In this document: positions 1 through 5,938 of the stretch, one piece after another
How the letters are laid out: the number at the start of each line of letters is the position of its first letter
Position numbering within the stretch: position 1 is the stretch's first letter
DNA from: Verrucomicrobiia bacterium
Lineage (GTDB): Bacteria > Verrucomicrobiota > Verrucomicrobiia > Verrucomicrobiales > Akkermansiaceae
Assembly (NCBI GenBank): GCA_947460915.1
Contig: CANHKJ010000131.1
Location: 1-8,028 of the forward strand
Length of the DNA stretch: 8,028 bases
Reading direction: 5' to 3'
The notes under the pieces: generated by a model
Told to the model about the DNA's origin: nothing
The model's input: the letters and a program-made list of their open reading frames with translations, nothing else
The model's database searches: none
Made by a program: the position numbers and the translations under genes

Positions 1-632
1 ATCGTCATGATAACACCATAGACAACAGCAATGATGAGAAACGCGGCGGCCACATTATTTTTAGCAAGACCCATCGCTACCGGAGCGAACACCTTGCTCA
101 TAAACAAGGCACCGATGCCAAACCCCATCACGATCATACCCGTAGCGAATCCCTTTTTATCAGGAAACCACCCGGTAATAGTCGATACAGCCGTGAGATA
201 TCCTGTCCCGAGCCCGATGCCGCCAATCACACCGTAACCCAGCGCCAGAACGATAAAACTCAACCAACTAACCCATGGAGTGGTGATATTGCCAATCACT
301 CCCGAACCTAGGTAGAGTCCAAGAGCTGCGACCAGATATCCGGAAACAAAAAACCACGCCGAGCGTTTCATCAGCCTGCGCCCACCAAGCTTTGCCACCA
401 AGGGACCCGTATAGAGAGCTGAGAAGCCAAGCCCCGCCACGGCTAGGCTGAAGATCAGTGATGTCTGCCAGTTCGCCCAATGATATGCAGCCTGCAAGGG
501 TTTGGTGAAATAACTCCATGCATACACCGAGCCTAAACTCGCCATCAGGACCACACCTGAGAACAAGATCAATCGACGATCTGGTGGATTTTTTGGCAAT
601 GGTTCATCAATGGATACAGCATGATCAGTCAT
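1..632 (-). CDS. MFS transporter, OFA (oxalate/formate antiporter-like) family, 3' part missing
   Basis: Inner-membrane secondary transporter of the major facilitator superfamily. The frame opens at the ATG at 632 and is still open at base 1, giving 210 residues (about half of a usual 400-450). Hydrophobic segments lie at about residues 21-43, 56-78, 91-109, 121-150, 163-183 and 195-210, so the first six-helix bundle is present. The N-terminal half carries OFA hallmarks: GSVYAWSYF in helix 1, an MFS motif A-like loop GPLVAKLGGRRLMK at 76-89, the glycine-rich GIGLGTGYLTAVS of helix 4, and the loop WFPDKKGFATG at 155-165. OFA members carry small monocarboxylates such as oxalate, formate, lactate or pyruvate; the substrate cannot be read from this half. 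No Shine-Dalgarno sequence precedes the start, but the N-terminal length fits the family. It is separated by 175 bp from the next gene on the strand, so it is probably transcribed alone. Confidence 0.85.
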   Translation of the reverse strand, partial: MTDHAVSIDEPLPKNPPDRRLILFSGVVLMASLGSVYAWSYFTKPLQAAYHWANWQTSLIFSLAVAGLGFSALYTGPLVAKLGGRRLMKRSAWFFVSGYLVAALGLYLGSGVIGNITTPWVSWLSFIVLALGYGVIGGIGLGTGYLTAVSTITGWFPDKKGFATGMIVMGFGIGALFMSKVFAPVAMGLAKNNVAAAFLIIAVVYGVIMT

Positions 633-807
633 TTTGGATTTTTTTTGGGGTTGAGCAAGTGGTTGGTAGCCTGCCACGCGAAAAAAAAATTACCACATAA
701 AAAATCAGCAAAAGAACTCACATAGAGGAAGACAACACTAGGCAAATGGATCAAGCATTGTAACGCATCCTACCGCATTGCACGTGAAAATCAGGAAGGT
801 CCTATCA
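633..807. other. intergenic spacer upstream of the MFS gene
   Basis: These 175 bp separate two minus-strand genes and hold no convincing ORF. The minus strand has several T-rich tracts (633-650 and 680-705 regions), but I found neither a stem-loop with a following T-run for the lipoprotein gene nor a well-spaced -35/-10 pair for the transporter gene. Confidence 0.4.
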
Positions 808-990
808 CTATTGATTTTGATCGTAATTTGTTTCTGGTGGTGGAGAGTCTTTCTTCTTCACGGGACTCTGTACCCGATAACCTTCCTTGTGCGCTACGTA
901 TCCCGCAGCTGCGCCAGCGGCAAGAGGGATGCAAGAACTAAACAGTGAGGCCGCGATTGCAGCGGTGAACAGTAGGTAGGCAGTTTTCAT
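808..990 (-). CDS. small predicted lipoprotein (60 aa)
   Basis: Sixty-residue exported protein of unknown function. Residues 1-19 form a lipoprotein signal peptide: a Lys at position 2, a hydrophobic stretch, then the lipobox-like LFSSC with the lipidation Cys at residue 20. The mature part of about 41 residues starts with an Ala/Gly-rich segment (PLAAGAAAGYVAHKEGYRV, residues 22-40), resembling half a glycine-zipper hairpin. It continues into a charged, Pro-rich tail (SPVKKKDSPPPETN), probably disordered. The ATG at 990 is the only start that gives a signal peptide, though no Shine-Dalgarno sequence precedes it. A strong sigma70-like promoter lies about 50-80 bp upstream. Similar tiny lipoproteins with a GYxAHxEGYRV-like core seem familiar from Verrucomicrobiota, but I cannot name a family. 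A role in envelope structure or stress is only a guess. Confidence 0.75.
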   Translation of the reverse strand: MKTAYLLFTAAIAASLFSSCIPLAAGAAAGYVAHKEGYRVQSPVKKKDSPPPETNYDQNQ

Positions 991-1040
991 GGTCGTGGGA
1001 GGGTTAAATGGTAACGCGTTATCAATCGTCTAACAATTTT

Positions 1041-1068
1041 ACTATAGGCTCGATTTTTCAGATGTCAA
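1041..1068 (-). promoter_or_regulatory. sigma70-type promoter for the small lipoprotein gene
   Basis: On the minus strand, a perfect -35 hexamer TTGACA (1068-1063) and a -10-like TATAGT (1046-1041) are separated by 16 bp. Transcription would start near 1034, leaving a leader of about 44 nt before the ATG at 990. This is the best promoter match in the window; it was read by eye only. Confidence 0.55.
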
Positions 1069-1079
1069 TGACGTGGTAA

Positions 1080-1091
1080 AAATCATGATTT
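1080..1091. promoter_or_regulatory. 12-bp perfect palindrome, possible operator
   Basis: AAATCATGATTT is its own reverse complement. It sits 12 bp upstream of the -35 box of the lipoprotein promoter, in the 199-bp gap between two divergent genes. That is a typical place for a dimeric regulator to act on one or both genes. A palindrome of this length in AT-rich DNA can also arise by chance. Confidence 0.25.
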
Positions 1092-1189
1092 GAAAAATGC
1101 AAATATCACCGTTTTTAGGCTCACGGAGGATAGAATCTCACACGACTCGATTTTTTTGCGTTTTTTTCAGCAAATGCTATCATTCCACC

Positions 1190-1360
1190 ATGGATGAATC
1201 GAGTGTGCAATGTCCGACCTGTGGCGAGTATTTTTCGGTCGTGGGACCGAGTTGGGAAGAACTGCCCGCAGAGTGGGACTATGACTGCGAAATCTGCTGC
1301 CGACCAATGATTTTGGTGTTTGATGAAAGCGGCGGCTACGCTCGGGGTTTGGGCGAGTGA
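1190..1360 (+). CDS. CPXCG-motif cysteine-rich small protein (zinc-ribbon-like)
   Basis: Fifty-six-residue cytosolic protein with four metal-ligand-type cysteines in two knuckles: CPTCG at residues 8-12 and CEICCRP near residues 37-43. The CPxCG opening, the acidic middle (SWEELPAEWDYD) and the CxxCCRPxxL ending match the small CPXCG-containing cysteine-rich family found widely in Proteobacteria and PVC bacteria. The family's function is unknown; it is thought to bind zinc. The frame stays open upstream to 1097, but those 31 residues are Phe- and His-rich, look non-coding and are not part of the family. The ATG at 1190, eight residues before the first Cys, is therefore the likely start. No Shine-Dalgarno is visible. 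The gene converges on the RpiB-SHMT gene, whose stop lies 49 bp away. Confidence 0.8.
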   Translation: MDESSVQCPTCGEYFSVVGPSWEELPAEWDYDCEICCRPMILVFDESGGYARGLGE

Positions 1361-1385
1361 GTTTATTCATCGGATTTTGAGGCAG

Positions 1386-1402
1386 GAGGGCGGGACGCCC
1401 TC
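1386..1402. repeat. GC-rich hairpin between convergent genes
   Basis: GAGGGCGGGACGCCCTC forms a perfect 7-bp stem (GAGGGCG/CGCCCTC) with a GGA loop. It lies in the 48-bp gap between the convergent CPXCG and RpiB-SHMT genes. It has no T-run on either side, so it is not a classical intrinsic terminator. It could still act as a bidirectional transcript-end structure, or be one copy of a dispersed REP-like element. Confidence 0.5.
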
Positions 1403-1408
1403 GCCACC

Positions 1409-3082
1409 TTACCAAGGCAGTGGGAAGGCGCGGTTGAAGTTGAAGACGCGGTCGCGCAGGGCGTGCAGCTTGGCGTTGTCTTCGGGTGTTTGCAGCGCTT
1501 CATTGATGAAATCGGCAACTTGCACGATGTCAGCTTCTTTCATGCCGCGCGTGGTGACAGCGGGCGTACCAATGCGGATGCCGCTGGGTTTCATCGGCGT
1601 GCCGGTATCGAACGGAATCGAGTTCTTGTTGACGGTGATGCCGGCTTCATCGAGCGCGTGCGATGCCAGGGTGCCATTGAGATTTTTGCTGCGCAAGTCG
1701 ACGAGCATGACGTGGTTGTCGGTGCCGCCAGAGACGATGCGGAAGCCGTGCTCGGTGAGGCGGCTTGCCATGGATTGAGCGTTTTTGACAATTTGTGCCT
1801 GGTAGGCTTTAAACTCAGGCTTGAGTGCCTCGCCGAAGCAGATGGCCTTTGCCGCGATGACGTGCATGAGTGGTCCACCTTGGATGCCTGGGAACACTTG
1901 GGCGTCGATTTTTTTGGCAAATTCTTCTTTGCACATGATCACGCCGCCACGAGGTCCACGCAGGGATTTGTGGGTGGTAGAGGTGACGAAGTCAGCAAAG
2001 GGCACGGGATTCGGATGAGCGCCACCAGCGACAAGTCCGGCGATGTGTGCCATATCGACAAACAAGTAGGCGCCGACTTCGCGGGCGATTTTGCTCATGC
2101 GTTCGAAGTCGATCGTGCGGGAATAAGCACTGGCCCCGCAGGTGATCAGCGCGGGCTTGGACTCGCGTGCCATTTTTTCGAGCAGATCATAGTCGATGCA
2201 CTCATTTTCGGGGCTTACGCCGTAATGCACGACATCGTAGAATTTTCCGGAGAAATTCGCCTTGTGGCCGTGGGTCAAGTGACCGCCGTGGGCGAGATCC
2301 ATGGTGAGAATGCGGTCACCAGGCTTAAGCACGGAGAAATACACCGCGGTATTGGCTTGCGAACCGGAGTGAGCTTGCACGTTGGCGTGCTCGGCACCGA
2401 AAAGATCCTTGAGGCGATCGATGGCCAATTGCTCGATGACATCGACATTTTCGCAACCACCATACCAACGGCGACCGGGGTAGCCTTCGGCGTACTTATT
2501 GGTGAGCAAGGAACCTTGCGCTTCCATCACGGCGGGGGAAGCGAAGTTTTCGGATGCGATGAGCTCAATGTTATTGCGTTGGCGTTTTGCCTCGGCACTC
2601 ATGGCTGCGTAAACGGCGGGATCGGTGACCTCGATGCGGCTGCCCGAGCTAGCGGCGACGCGGCAAGTGTGGCGACCTTCGCTAAAAACAGCTTTCAAAA
2701 AGGCCTCGGACATAGCAACGGCGGTAGCAGCATCAACGAACTTGGAACCGAGGCAAAGCACATTGGCATTGTTGTGCTCACGGGTCGTCACGGCGTCTTC
2801 GACGCTGCTGACATTGGCGGCGCGAACGCCGTGGTGACGATTGGCAGCGATCGACATGCCGACGCCTGAGGTGCAGCAGAGAATGCCGAAATCGTAGGTA
2901 CCATCGGCCACACTGTTGCCGACGAGGTTGGCGTAGTCAGCGTAGCTGACTGAGTCCTTACCCTGCGTGCCGTAGTCGCGGACCTCATAGCCATGGGCTA
3001 GCAAGGCGGCAACAACCGCATCCTTGATCTCTACACCGCCGTGATCGGCCCCGACTGCTATGCGCACTTTATTTTCGCTCAT
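1409..3082 (-). CDS. fused ribose-5-phosphate isomerase B / serine hydroxymethyltransferase
   Basis: A 557-residue cytosolic protein of two complete enzymes. Residues 1-145 are RpiB (ribulose-5-P to ribose-5-P). They carry ADHGG at 12-16, an active-site loop [13 protein letters not shown] at 69-81 whose Cys70 aligns with the catalytic Cys of the usual CGTGxGMSIAAN, and [12 protein letters not shown] at 101-112. Residues from about 152 to 557 are SHMT (serine + THF to glycine + 5,10-methylene-THF; PLP enzyme). They show IELIASENF at 172-180, [19 protein letters not shown] at 196-214, the cofactor-side DMAHIAGL at 343-350, and the PLP-binding Lys372 in [13 protein letters not shown]. The SHMT part is about 406 residues, near the usual 415. 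The linker is only about 6 residues. The frame extends upstream to 3370, but the added 96 residues overlap the phosphatase gene and resemble nothing, so the ATG at 3082 is chosen. Equivalent unfused genes are rpiB and glyA. Confidence 0.93.
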   Translation of the reverse strand: MSENKVRIAVGADHGGVEIKDAVVAALLAHGYEVRDYGTQGKDSVSYADYANLVGNSVADGTYDFGILCCTSGVGMSIAANRHHGVRAANVSSVEDAVTTREHNNANVLCLGSKFVDAATAVAMSEAFLKAVFSEGRHTCRVAASSGSRIEVTDPAVYAAMSAEAKRQRNNIELIASENFASPAVMEAQGSLLTNKYAEGYPGRRWYGGCENVDVIEQLAIDRLKDLFGAEHANVQAHSGSQANTAVYFSVLKPGDRILTMDLAHGGHLTHGHKANFSGKFYDVVHYGVSPENECIDYDLLEKMARESKPALITCGASAYSRTIDFERMSKIAREVGAYLFVDMAHIAGLVAGGAHPNPVPFADFVTSTTHKSLRGPRGGVIMCKEEFAKKIDAQVFPGIQGGPLMHVIAAKAICFGEALKPEFKAYQAQIVKNAQSMASRLTEHGFRIVSGGTDNHVMLVDLRSKNLNGTLASHALDEAGITVNKNSIPFDTGTPMKPSGIRIGTPAVTTRGMKEADIVQVADFINEALQTPEDNAKLHALRDRVFNFNRAFPLPW

Positions 3083-3095
3083 CAGATTGATGCCA

Positions 3096-3110
3096 CTGTG
3101 GGCGCCACAG
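3096..3110 (-). other. hairpin in the leader of the RpiB-SHMT gene
   Basis: On the minus strand, CTGTGG-CGC-CCACAG forms a perfect 6-bp stem with a 3-nt loop, extendable by G-U wobbles. It ends 13 nt before the start codon. A weaker 4-bp stem (GGCG/CGCC, 3170-3181) lies just after the phosphatase stop, flanked by TTTT and AAAAA. Neither is followed by a T-run, so they are not clear terminators. A role in mRNA processing or initiation control is conjecture. Confidence 0.3.
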
Positions 3111-3185
3111 CAATGCACTGGGGGCTGCGGATTTTCAACTACGAATTGCGTGCTGACGTATAATTTTTCGGCGACACCGCCAAAA

Positions 3186-3659
3186 TCACTCGCCGGCTTC
3201 CAGAAAACGGATGATGCCTGGAAAAGCTTCCTCAAGAACCAGCGCGACTTCCTCATAAGCCTTTGCGCCCATGCCGATGGGATCAGGCACATCGCCCCCA
3301 TCTTCAGCAAAATCTCCAGCGAGGTAGAACTTATCAACAAAATCGGGAAACTCATCTTCCAGCACGGCAAGATGACTGCAGGTCATGGCAAAAACAGCAT
3401 CGGCCTGCTCGATGAGTTCCCGAGATACCTGTTGGCTGCGAAAACTCGTAAGGCTCGCCCCGCGCTTTTCCAAAACTTTTGCGGTATCGCGGCTTTCCTT
3501 GCTACCCACACTCGCAGCAACTCCTGCGGAGCGCACAGTCCAGCCAGGGCGCTTACCAAGAGCCTTGCGAAACAGGCCTTCGGCCATTGGACTGCGGCAG
3601 GTATTCCCTGTGCAAACAAACAGGACGTTTTTACCCGAATCTTTTTCCTTTCCAGACAT
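3186..3659 (-). CDS. low-molecular-weight phosphatase, YwlE-like probable protein-arginine phosphatase
   Basis: A 157-residue cytosolic phosphatase of the LMW-PTP fold. The P-loop CTGNTCRS lies at residues 16-23, with nucleophile Cys16 and phosphate-binding Arg22. The general acid Asp126 is in VPDPIG near the C terminus, and RSAG at 43-46 and FAMTCSH at 90-96 are in family positions. The fifth loop residue is Thr20; in B. subtilis YwlE the equivalent Thr11 gives selectivity for phosphoarginine over phosphotyrosine, where tyrosine phosphatases have a larger residue. The frame opens further upstream (to 3752), but those 31 residues are encoded across a run of nine C and match nothing. The ATG at 3659 gives the usual family length and has a weak AAGG about 9 nt upstream. 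The RpiB-SHMT gene follows 103 bp downstream, echoing ywlE-rpiB-glyA order. Tyrosine phosphatase or arsenate-reductase-like activity remains possible. Confidence 0.85.
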   Translation of the reverse strand: MSGKEKDSGKNVLFVCTGNTCRSPMAEGLFRKALGKRPGWTVRSAGVAASVGSKESRDTAKVLEKRGASLTSFRSQQVSRELIEQADAVFAMTCSHLAVLEDEFPDFVDKFYLAGDFAEDGGDVPDPIGMGAKAYEEVALVLEEAFPGIIRFLEAGE

Positions 3660-3880
3660 CTGCGCCAACCTTACCACACCCCCCCCCTCTCTCGTCAAAA
3701 CTTTCTCGCAGAATTCTTGCATACCTATACGCCTCCATGACATTTCATCCAACTAACCCCTTACCACTCTCTTCATGGATGATTTCCTCCAAATCGACAA
3801 CACACTGCGTAGTGCGCGCGACCATCATCGAGGAATGATTTGCATTTACCCGTGAGCTAATCCCCGCTACTTTTTCGCCG
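3660..3880. other. divergent intergenic region
   Basis: These 221 bp separate the start of the phosphatase gene (minus) from the start of the ABC ATPase gene (plus) and should hold both promoters. I see no well-spaced -35/-10 pair. A run of nine C (3679-3687) lies 20 bp upstream of the phosphatase start. A 26-codon plus-strand ORF (3775-3855) ends 25 nt before the ATPase start; it has no Shine-Dalgarno and is more likely chance than a leader peptide. Confidence 0.4.
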
Positions 3881-4546
3881 ATGCCGCCCTTGATTCAAAC
3901 GACGCAACTCACCCGCACTTACCAGCTAGGAAAAAAATCCCTCACTGTGCTCCGTGAGATCAATCTGGAAATCGCCGCCGGTGAAAAAGTATTTCTTTGC
4001 GGTCCCAGTGGCGCAGGTAAGACGACACTGCTCTACACCCTAGCGGGTTTGGAAACACCGCAAGAGGGCAAAGTCATCATTGATGGCACCGACCTTTACG
4101 GGCTCTCGCGGGCGGCACAATCGCGCTTCCGCAACCAACGCATTGGCTACATTTTTCAAAACTACCATCTTCTGCCTGAGCTCACTGCGCTAGAAAACGT
4201 GATGGTACCCGGCGCAATCAGTGGCAAAAACCACAAAGAACAAGCCATGCAGGCGCTCACCCGAGTGGGGCTTACTGAACGCGCCGATCACTTACCGGCC
4301 GAACTATCCGGCGGCGAACAACAACGCGTTGCCATCGCCCGCGCCATCGTCAATGAGCCCGATATCCTCTTCGCCGATGAACCCACGGGCAATCTCGACT
4401 CGAAAAACTCCGAGGCGATCATGGAGCTGCTGCTTCAATTGGTCAAAGAGAAGCACACCACTCTGATCGTCGTAACTCACGATGCCGCCCTCGCCATCCA
4501 CGGTGACCGCACGCTAATGATCAAAGACGGAAGCATCACGGGCTAG
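3881..4546 (+). CDS. ABC transporter ATP-binding protein, LolD/MacB (MJ0796) type
   Basis: A 221-residue ATPase subunit that would work at the cytoplasmic face of the inner membrane. All nucleotide-binding motifs are intact: Walker [10 protein letters not shown] at 41-49, Q-loop Gln93 in [16 protein letters not shown], signature LSGGEQQR at 142-149, Walker [14 protein letters not shown] at 162-174, and the switch His200 in VVTHD. The [16 protein letters not shown] and [10 protein letters not shown] wording and the short length are typical of the LolD/MacB/FtsE-like group. These pair with FtsX-like permeases for lipoprotein release, peptide or macrolide export, or septal control. No permease gene lies beside it: the upstream neighbour is divergent and the downstream one convergent. 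Its partner must therefore be encoded elsewhere. The ATG at 3881 lacks a Shine-Dalgarno sequence but gives the expected N terminus. The last 11 bp overlap the 3' end of the convergent secreted-protein gene. Confidence 0.88.
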   Translation: MPPLIQTTQLTRTYQLGKKSLTVLREINLEIAAGEKVFLCGPSGAGKTTLLYTLAGLETPQEGKVIIDGTDLYGLSRAAQSRFRNQRIGYIFQNYHLLPELTALENVMVPGAISGKNHKEQAMQALTRVGLTERADHLPAELSGGEQQRVAIARAIVNEPDILFADEPTGNLDSKNSEAIMELLLQLVKEKHTTLIVVTHDAALAIHGDRTLMIKDGSITG

Positions 4547-5912
4547 TGGATTTTTTCCCTGGCACGGGATAAATGTTGCACTCGAGGCGGGAAAAAGCGC
4601 GTGGATCAAAAATGGCGGTGCCAAAGTGTTGGCTATAGCCTTTGATTTTGCCATCGGCAGTGATTTCTTCTAGGCGAAAGGTAACGTAGTCACCCTCGTG
4701 AAACCAAGCGCGGATGTCACCATTTTGAAGCAGTCGCTCATCGTATTCGTTCGGGGCGAGCGCGAGTTTTTTAATGCGCGACACAGGTAATTTGATTTCG
4801 TTGAATCGCGTGGTCAGGCTGATTTCGCTATTCTCGATTTTGTGCACTTTACCGAGCAGAATGTCACCGTTGCGGAGGTGAATGCGCTGCTCATCTTTTT
4901 CGGGATCAGGGTTATTGATCGCGTTGAGATGGAGACTATTTTCCTGCTCGGGAAGAATTCCATCCCACTCGCTGAGGACGATGCGCGAGATGGTAAGCGG
5001 AGTCGTGTTGCCATTGGGTTGGCTGATTTGGATGCTCTTGCCGGAGAGATAGGGCTTGTTGGTATCGTTCCATTGCTGGACCAAATCTGCATCGGAGAAA
5101 AACGCGATCAAGCCTGAGGAGGTATCGACGAAGAGGCGAAAGACCGATTTTTCCTTACTGCGCAAGGCAGGGTAGCGAGTGTAATCACCAATGAGGCCAC
5201 TACCTTGTTGATCGCGACTGCGTTTTTGCAGATAGGTGGTGCCAGAATTGAAATTCATGGTGTAGCCGTTTTGCGTGTCTTCTTCTACATCTGATGCGGC
5301 AAATTGCAGCTTGATATTGAGATCATTTTTCCATTCGCAAACGAAGCTAAGGCAGTAGCGCTGGGGGATCGTTGCAAATGTTTTTGAGATCATCCCCTCG
5401 CTGCGGCGGATGTAGCGATTGCGCTCCCATTCCCATGAGCTTTCGGGGATGATTTTCCAATCGTCTTGTTTTGATGGACCACTGTAGATCGGCGTGGCGA
5501 TATCGAAAACTTCGAGGTCTTTGACCATGTTCCGATTGATGGTCAGCTGCCCTGCGAACCATGTATTGAGAATGATGTTGTCCGCGTTGACAGCGACCAA
5601 TTGCCCCTGAATGATATCGCCTGGCAAATTTTCGTTTTGCTGGCGTAGATCGGGATTGAATCGGATGTGGGCCACGTGATCAACATTTTGCTGTGGTGCA
5701 TCAAAAAAAGGCAGCGAGATGTCTTGAACTTGTTGGAGGAAAAACTTCGATTCATTCTGCAAGAGTGAGGATTTCCAAAAAATGTGATCTCCACTCATTT
5801 TGACGAGTGAGCCATTGAGCCGATCGCCGTTTGCGAAGTTAAGCATGGCAGTTTCTTCGCCCTTGCTGAGCAAGGTGCTGAGAGCCATGGTGATGAGGAA
5901 AAAGGATTTCAT
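4536..5912 (-). CDS. secreted LamG-like protein with NGD beta repeats (third gene of the cluster)
   Basis: A 458-residue exported protein of unknown function. Residues 1-18 are a signal peptide (MKSFFLITMALSTLLS) with no lipobox. Two short beta repeats follow at about 23-67 (FANGDRLNGSL...VQDISL) and 96-136 (LPGDIIQGQL...VKDLEVF). A LamG/concanavalin-like region lies at about 143-316, opening with IYSGPSKQDDW and closing with IVLSEWDGIL. Two more repeats are at about 343-384 (HLRNGDILLGKV...RIKKLAL) and 394-446 (LLQNGDIRAW...FSRLEC). The same plan occurs in the gene upstream. A GTG at 5942 would overlap the previous stop as GTGA and add ten residues. I prefer the ATG at 5912 because it starts directly on the signal peptide. 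No catalytic motif is visible; binding of a carbohydrate or other envelope ligand is inference from the LamG-like fold only. Confidence 0.8.
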   Translation of the reverse strand: MKSFFLITMALSTLLSKGEETAMLNFANGDRLNGSLVKMSGDHIFWKSSLLQNESKFFLQQVQDISLPFFDAPQQNVDHVAHIRFNPDLRQQNENLPGDIIQGQLVAVNADNIILNTWFAGQLTINRNMVKDLEVFDIATPIYSGPSKQDDWKIIPESSWEWERNRYIRRSEGMISKTFATIPQRYCLSFVCEWKNDLNIKLQFAASDVEEDTQNGYTMNFNSGTTYLQKRSRDQQGSGLIGDYTRYPALRSKEKSVFRLFVDTSSGLIAFFSDADLVQQWNDTNKPYLSGKSIQISQPNGNTTPLTISRIVLSEWDGILPEQENSLHLNAINNPDPEKDEQRIHLRNGDILLGKVHKIENSEISLTTRFNEIKLPVSRIKKLALAPNEYDERLLQNGDIRAWFHEGDYVTFRLEEITADGKIKGYSQHFGTAIFDPRAFSRLECNIYPVPGKKSTSP

Positions 5913-5938
5913 AGCGCGGAGTGTGACGTAAGCAGGAT

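Noticed and set aside
268..519. Minus-strand ORF of 83 codons
   Set aside because: It lies in another frame inside the OFA transporter gene, whose own frame shows transmembrane helices and family motifs.
1097..1189. Upstream ATG extending the CPXCG protein by 31 residues
   Set aside because: The extra residues are not part of the family and look like translated AT-rich spacer with long T runs.
1463..2869. A 468-codon open frame on the plus strand, antisense to the RpiB-SHMT gene
   Set aside because: It is the mirror of a conserved, codon-biased enzyme gene. Its translation has no recognisable motifs or signal, while the minus strand encodes two complete enzyme domains.
3083..3370. N-terminal extension of the RpiB-SHMT frame by 96 residues
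   Set aside because: It overlaps the phosphatase gene on the same strand in another frame, and RpiB proteins begin at the residues following the ATG at 3082.
3679..3687. Run of nine C as a phase-variable tract within a longer phosphatase N terminus
   Set aside because: The preferred start at 3659 leaves the tract upstream of the coding region, and a run of nine alone is weak evidence. It would matter only if the longer start were proven.
3060..3740. A 226-codon plus-strand frame across the phosphatase gene and the gap downstream of it
   Set aside because: Antisense to a clear phosphatase; the translation is Arg/Ser/His-rich without domain character.
3775..3855. A 26-codon ORF just upstream of the ABC ATPase gene, as a leader peptide
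   Set aside because: No Shine-Dalgarno, no repeated codons typical of attenuation, and no stem-loop pair after it; its length is expected by chance.
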